This document shows, piece by piece, positions 63,113 to 64,000 of a stretch of DNA of 64,000 bases. The translations under genes and the position numbers were made by a program. The notes under the pieces are model-generated. The model was not told the DNA's origin. It did not search any database and worked only from the letters and a program-made list of their open reading frames with translations. Positions within the stretch are counted from its first letter, which is position 1. Every line of letters starts with the position of its first letter. This DNA comes from Arenibacter sp. F20364 (GTDB taxonomy: Bacteria; Bacteroidota; Bacteroidia; Flavobacteriales; Flavobacteriaceae), in assembly GCF_023015905.1 (NCBI RefSeq), contig NZ_JALKBD010000001.1:124001-188000 (forward strand), written 5' to 3'.

Positions 63113-63652
63113 CTATGTCTTTACTAAATATATTACGTCCTCCCCATCATTTTCCTCCCACATTACCTTAACCTTTTCCCCATTTATAGCATCTACTTGT
63201 CTCCCCCTATAATTGGGCTGTATAGGCAAATGCCTGCTGAAACGCCGGTCGATCAAAGTCAACAACTCAATTTCCAAAGGCCTTCCAAAAGATTGTATAG
63301 CCGTTAAAGCCGCCCTTATACTTCTTCCAGTATAAAGTACATCATCTATAAAAACAACTTTCTTATCCTCTACAAGAAAATCGATTTTGGTCTTGTTGGC
63401 TTCCAAGGTCTTATCGCCTCTTCTAAAATCATCACGATAAAATGTAATATCCAGGAATCCCAAATCTATTTTTTTTACCCCATAATCCTCCTTTAGGATC
63501 TTGGCAAGGCGCGATGCCAAAAATATCCCTCTAGGCTGTATGCCTATTAGAACAGTATTTTTAAAATCGAGATGGTTTTCTAATAATTGGCAAGCCAGGC
63601 GATGCAGGATAATATTTATTTCTTTGGAAGAAAGTAATACTTTTTGACTCAT
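63113..63652 (-). CDS. pyrR: PyrR pyrimidine regulator / uracil phosphoribosyltransferase
   Basis: A 179-residue type I phosphoribosyltransferase from the ATG at 63652 (a TTG at 63667 adds five residues). The PRPP loop is V-V-F-I-D-D-V-L-Y-T-G-R-S. PyrR can bind pyr mRNA to control attenuation and has uracil phosphoribosyltransferase activity. I see no anti-antiterminator structure in the short leader before it, so RNA-based control of this operon is not supported by the sequence. First gene of pyrR-pyrB. Confidence 0.93.
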   Translation of the reverse strand: MSQKVLLSSKEINIILHRLACQLLENHLDFKNTVLIGIQPRGIFLASRLAKILKEDYGVKKIDLGFLDITFYRDDFRRGDKTLEANKTKIDFLVEDKKVVFIDDVLYTGRSIRAALTAIQSFGRPLEIELLTLIDRRFSRHLPIQPNYRGRQVDAINGEKVKVMWEENDGEDVIYLVKT

Positions 63653-63680
63653 AGATGATTTGGCCAATGCTTTTGAACTA

Positions 63681-63688
63681 CAAAAGTA
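63681..63688 (-). promoter_or_regulatory. -7 box of the pyrR-pyrB operon
   Basis: TACTTTTG on the minus strand matches TAnnTTTG exactly and would give a leader of about 20 nt. No clear -33 TTTG is present. Confidence 0.45.
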
Positions 63689-64000
63689 GGGATTTCTATT
63701 TAATATTATGGATTGTATCGGGGTTTAAAGTTTGACTTAGTATTCAGTGCATAGTATTGGGTATTGAGATTGAAGAGTCGGCAGTAGGAAGTGGCAGTTG
63801 GCAGGGGGTCTGGTTCAAGGTTCAAGGTTTGTCCATTGTCCATGCCTATATAGCATTGACCGGTCGAGCCTGCCTATCGGTATACAGGCCTGCCAGGCCA
63901 TAAGGCGAGCGCAGTCGAGAACTTTTACAGAAGCAGGCAGTGGCAGTTGGCAAGGGGTCCGGTTCAAAGTTCCTGGCTCAAGGTTCAAAGCATATTCCCC
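63689..64000. repeat. Repeat-rich intergenic end of the window
   Basis: A 33-nt direct repeat (63791-63823 and 63940-63972, three mismatches) built from GTGGCAGTTGGC and GGTTCAAGGTTC units is joined by several more GGTTCAA copies. Between them lie GC-rich inverted pieces (GCCTG..CAGGC) and a GCGAGCGCAGTCGAGA element. No coding frame is seen; it resembles the dispersed non-coding repeats of flavobacterial genomes. Confidence 0.6.

Noticed and set aside
1-64000. CRISPR arrays, insertion sequences, prophage or conjugative elements
   Set aside because: No regularly spaced repeats, transposase, integrase or phage structural genes were seen.

Overview
The window is a chromosomal segment of a marine-type Flavobacteriaceae bacterium (Bacteroidota). 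The evidence is the A+T-rich sequence with dense short-gap genes, promoters of the phylum-specific form TTTG/TTG - about 19 nt - TAnnTTTG, near absence of Shine-Dalgarno sequences, and a gene set typical of the family: GyrA followed by a TPR lipid-free exported protein, ClpC, a fused aspartokinase/homoserine dehydrogenase operon, DUF3822-RsmD, a zinc-less DnaX, and lipoproteins with short Bacteroidota lipoboxes. I saw no insertion sequence, prophage or CRISPR array.

Layout. 1-3.4 kb: thioredoxin-fold proteins, a transglutaminase-like lipoprotein, a repeat-rich small lipoprotein, then tRNA-Pro, a decayed second tRNA-Pro and tRNA-Ser. 3.5-15 kb: a PgpH-type HD phosphodiesterase, thiolase, an NlpC/P60 protein without its usual catalytic cysteine, a TPR protein with gyrA, clpC, and an unassigned 136-residue protein. 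15-21.7 kb: nnr and, divergently, the threonine operon (promoter, a previously unlisted 33-codon Thr-rich leader peptide, thrA-thrB-thrC). 21.7-31 kb: galactofuranose genes, an exported Xaa-Pro peptidase, gcvT, an epimerase-fold protein with an exceptional Shine-Dalgarno, pterin dehydratase, YebC, a beta-helix protein and an acyltransferase. 31-41 kb: a kdnB-HAD-kdsB sugar-acid operon, DUF4126, a RecD-like helicase, a pilin-like protein with DUF3822 and rsmD, the RNase P RNA and dnaX. 41-55.6 kb: the accessory heart of the window. 55.8-64 kb: miaE, a sixA-ppk1-ppx polyphosphate operon, pdxH, rnz, a STAS-like small protein, pyrB and pyrR.

The most interesting region is 40.8-55.6 kb. It holds a complete ebo set: eboB-C-D-E-F form a tight minus-strand operon followed by a TMEM220-like membrane protein, while eboA lies 8 kb away on the same strand. 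Between them sits a three-gene envelope carbohydrate-oxidation module: an 1116-residue ThuA / sugar dehydrogenase / PKD / cytochrome c / binding-domain lipoprotein, a DUF1080-PA14 protein, and a second sugar dehydrogenase-cytochrome c. Ebo genes are known from cyanobacterial scytonemin export and from pseudomonads, but their chemical product is not established. Their physical interleaving with secreted glycoside-oxidising enzymes suggests (inference) that the two modules act on the same exported metabolite.

Regulatory signals that could be read directly include about eight TAnnTTTG promoters, several hairpin terminators, a candidate operator palindrome before eboB, and a leader peptide with two mutually exclusive RNA pairings before thrA. 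All family assignments rest on recognised motifs in the translated sequence; no database search was run.
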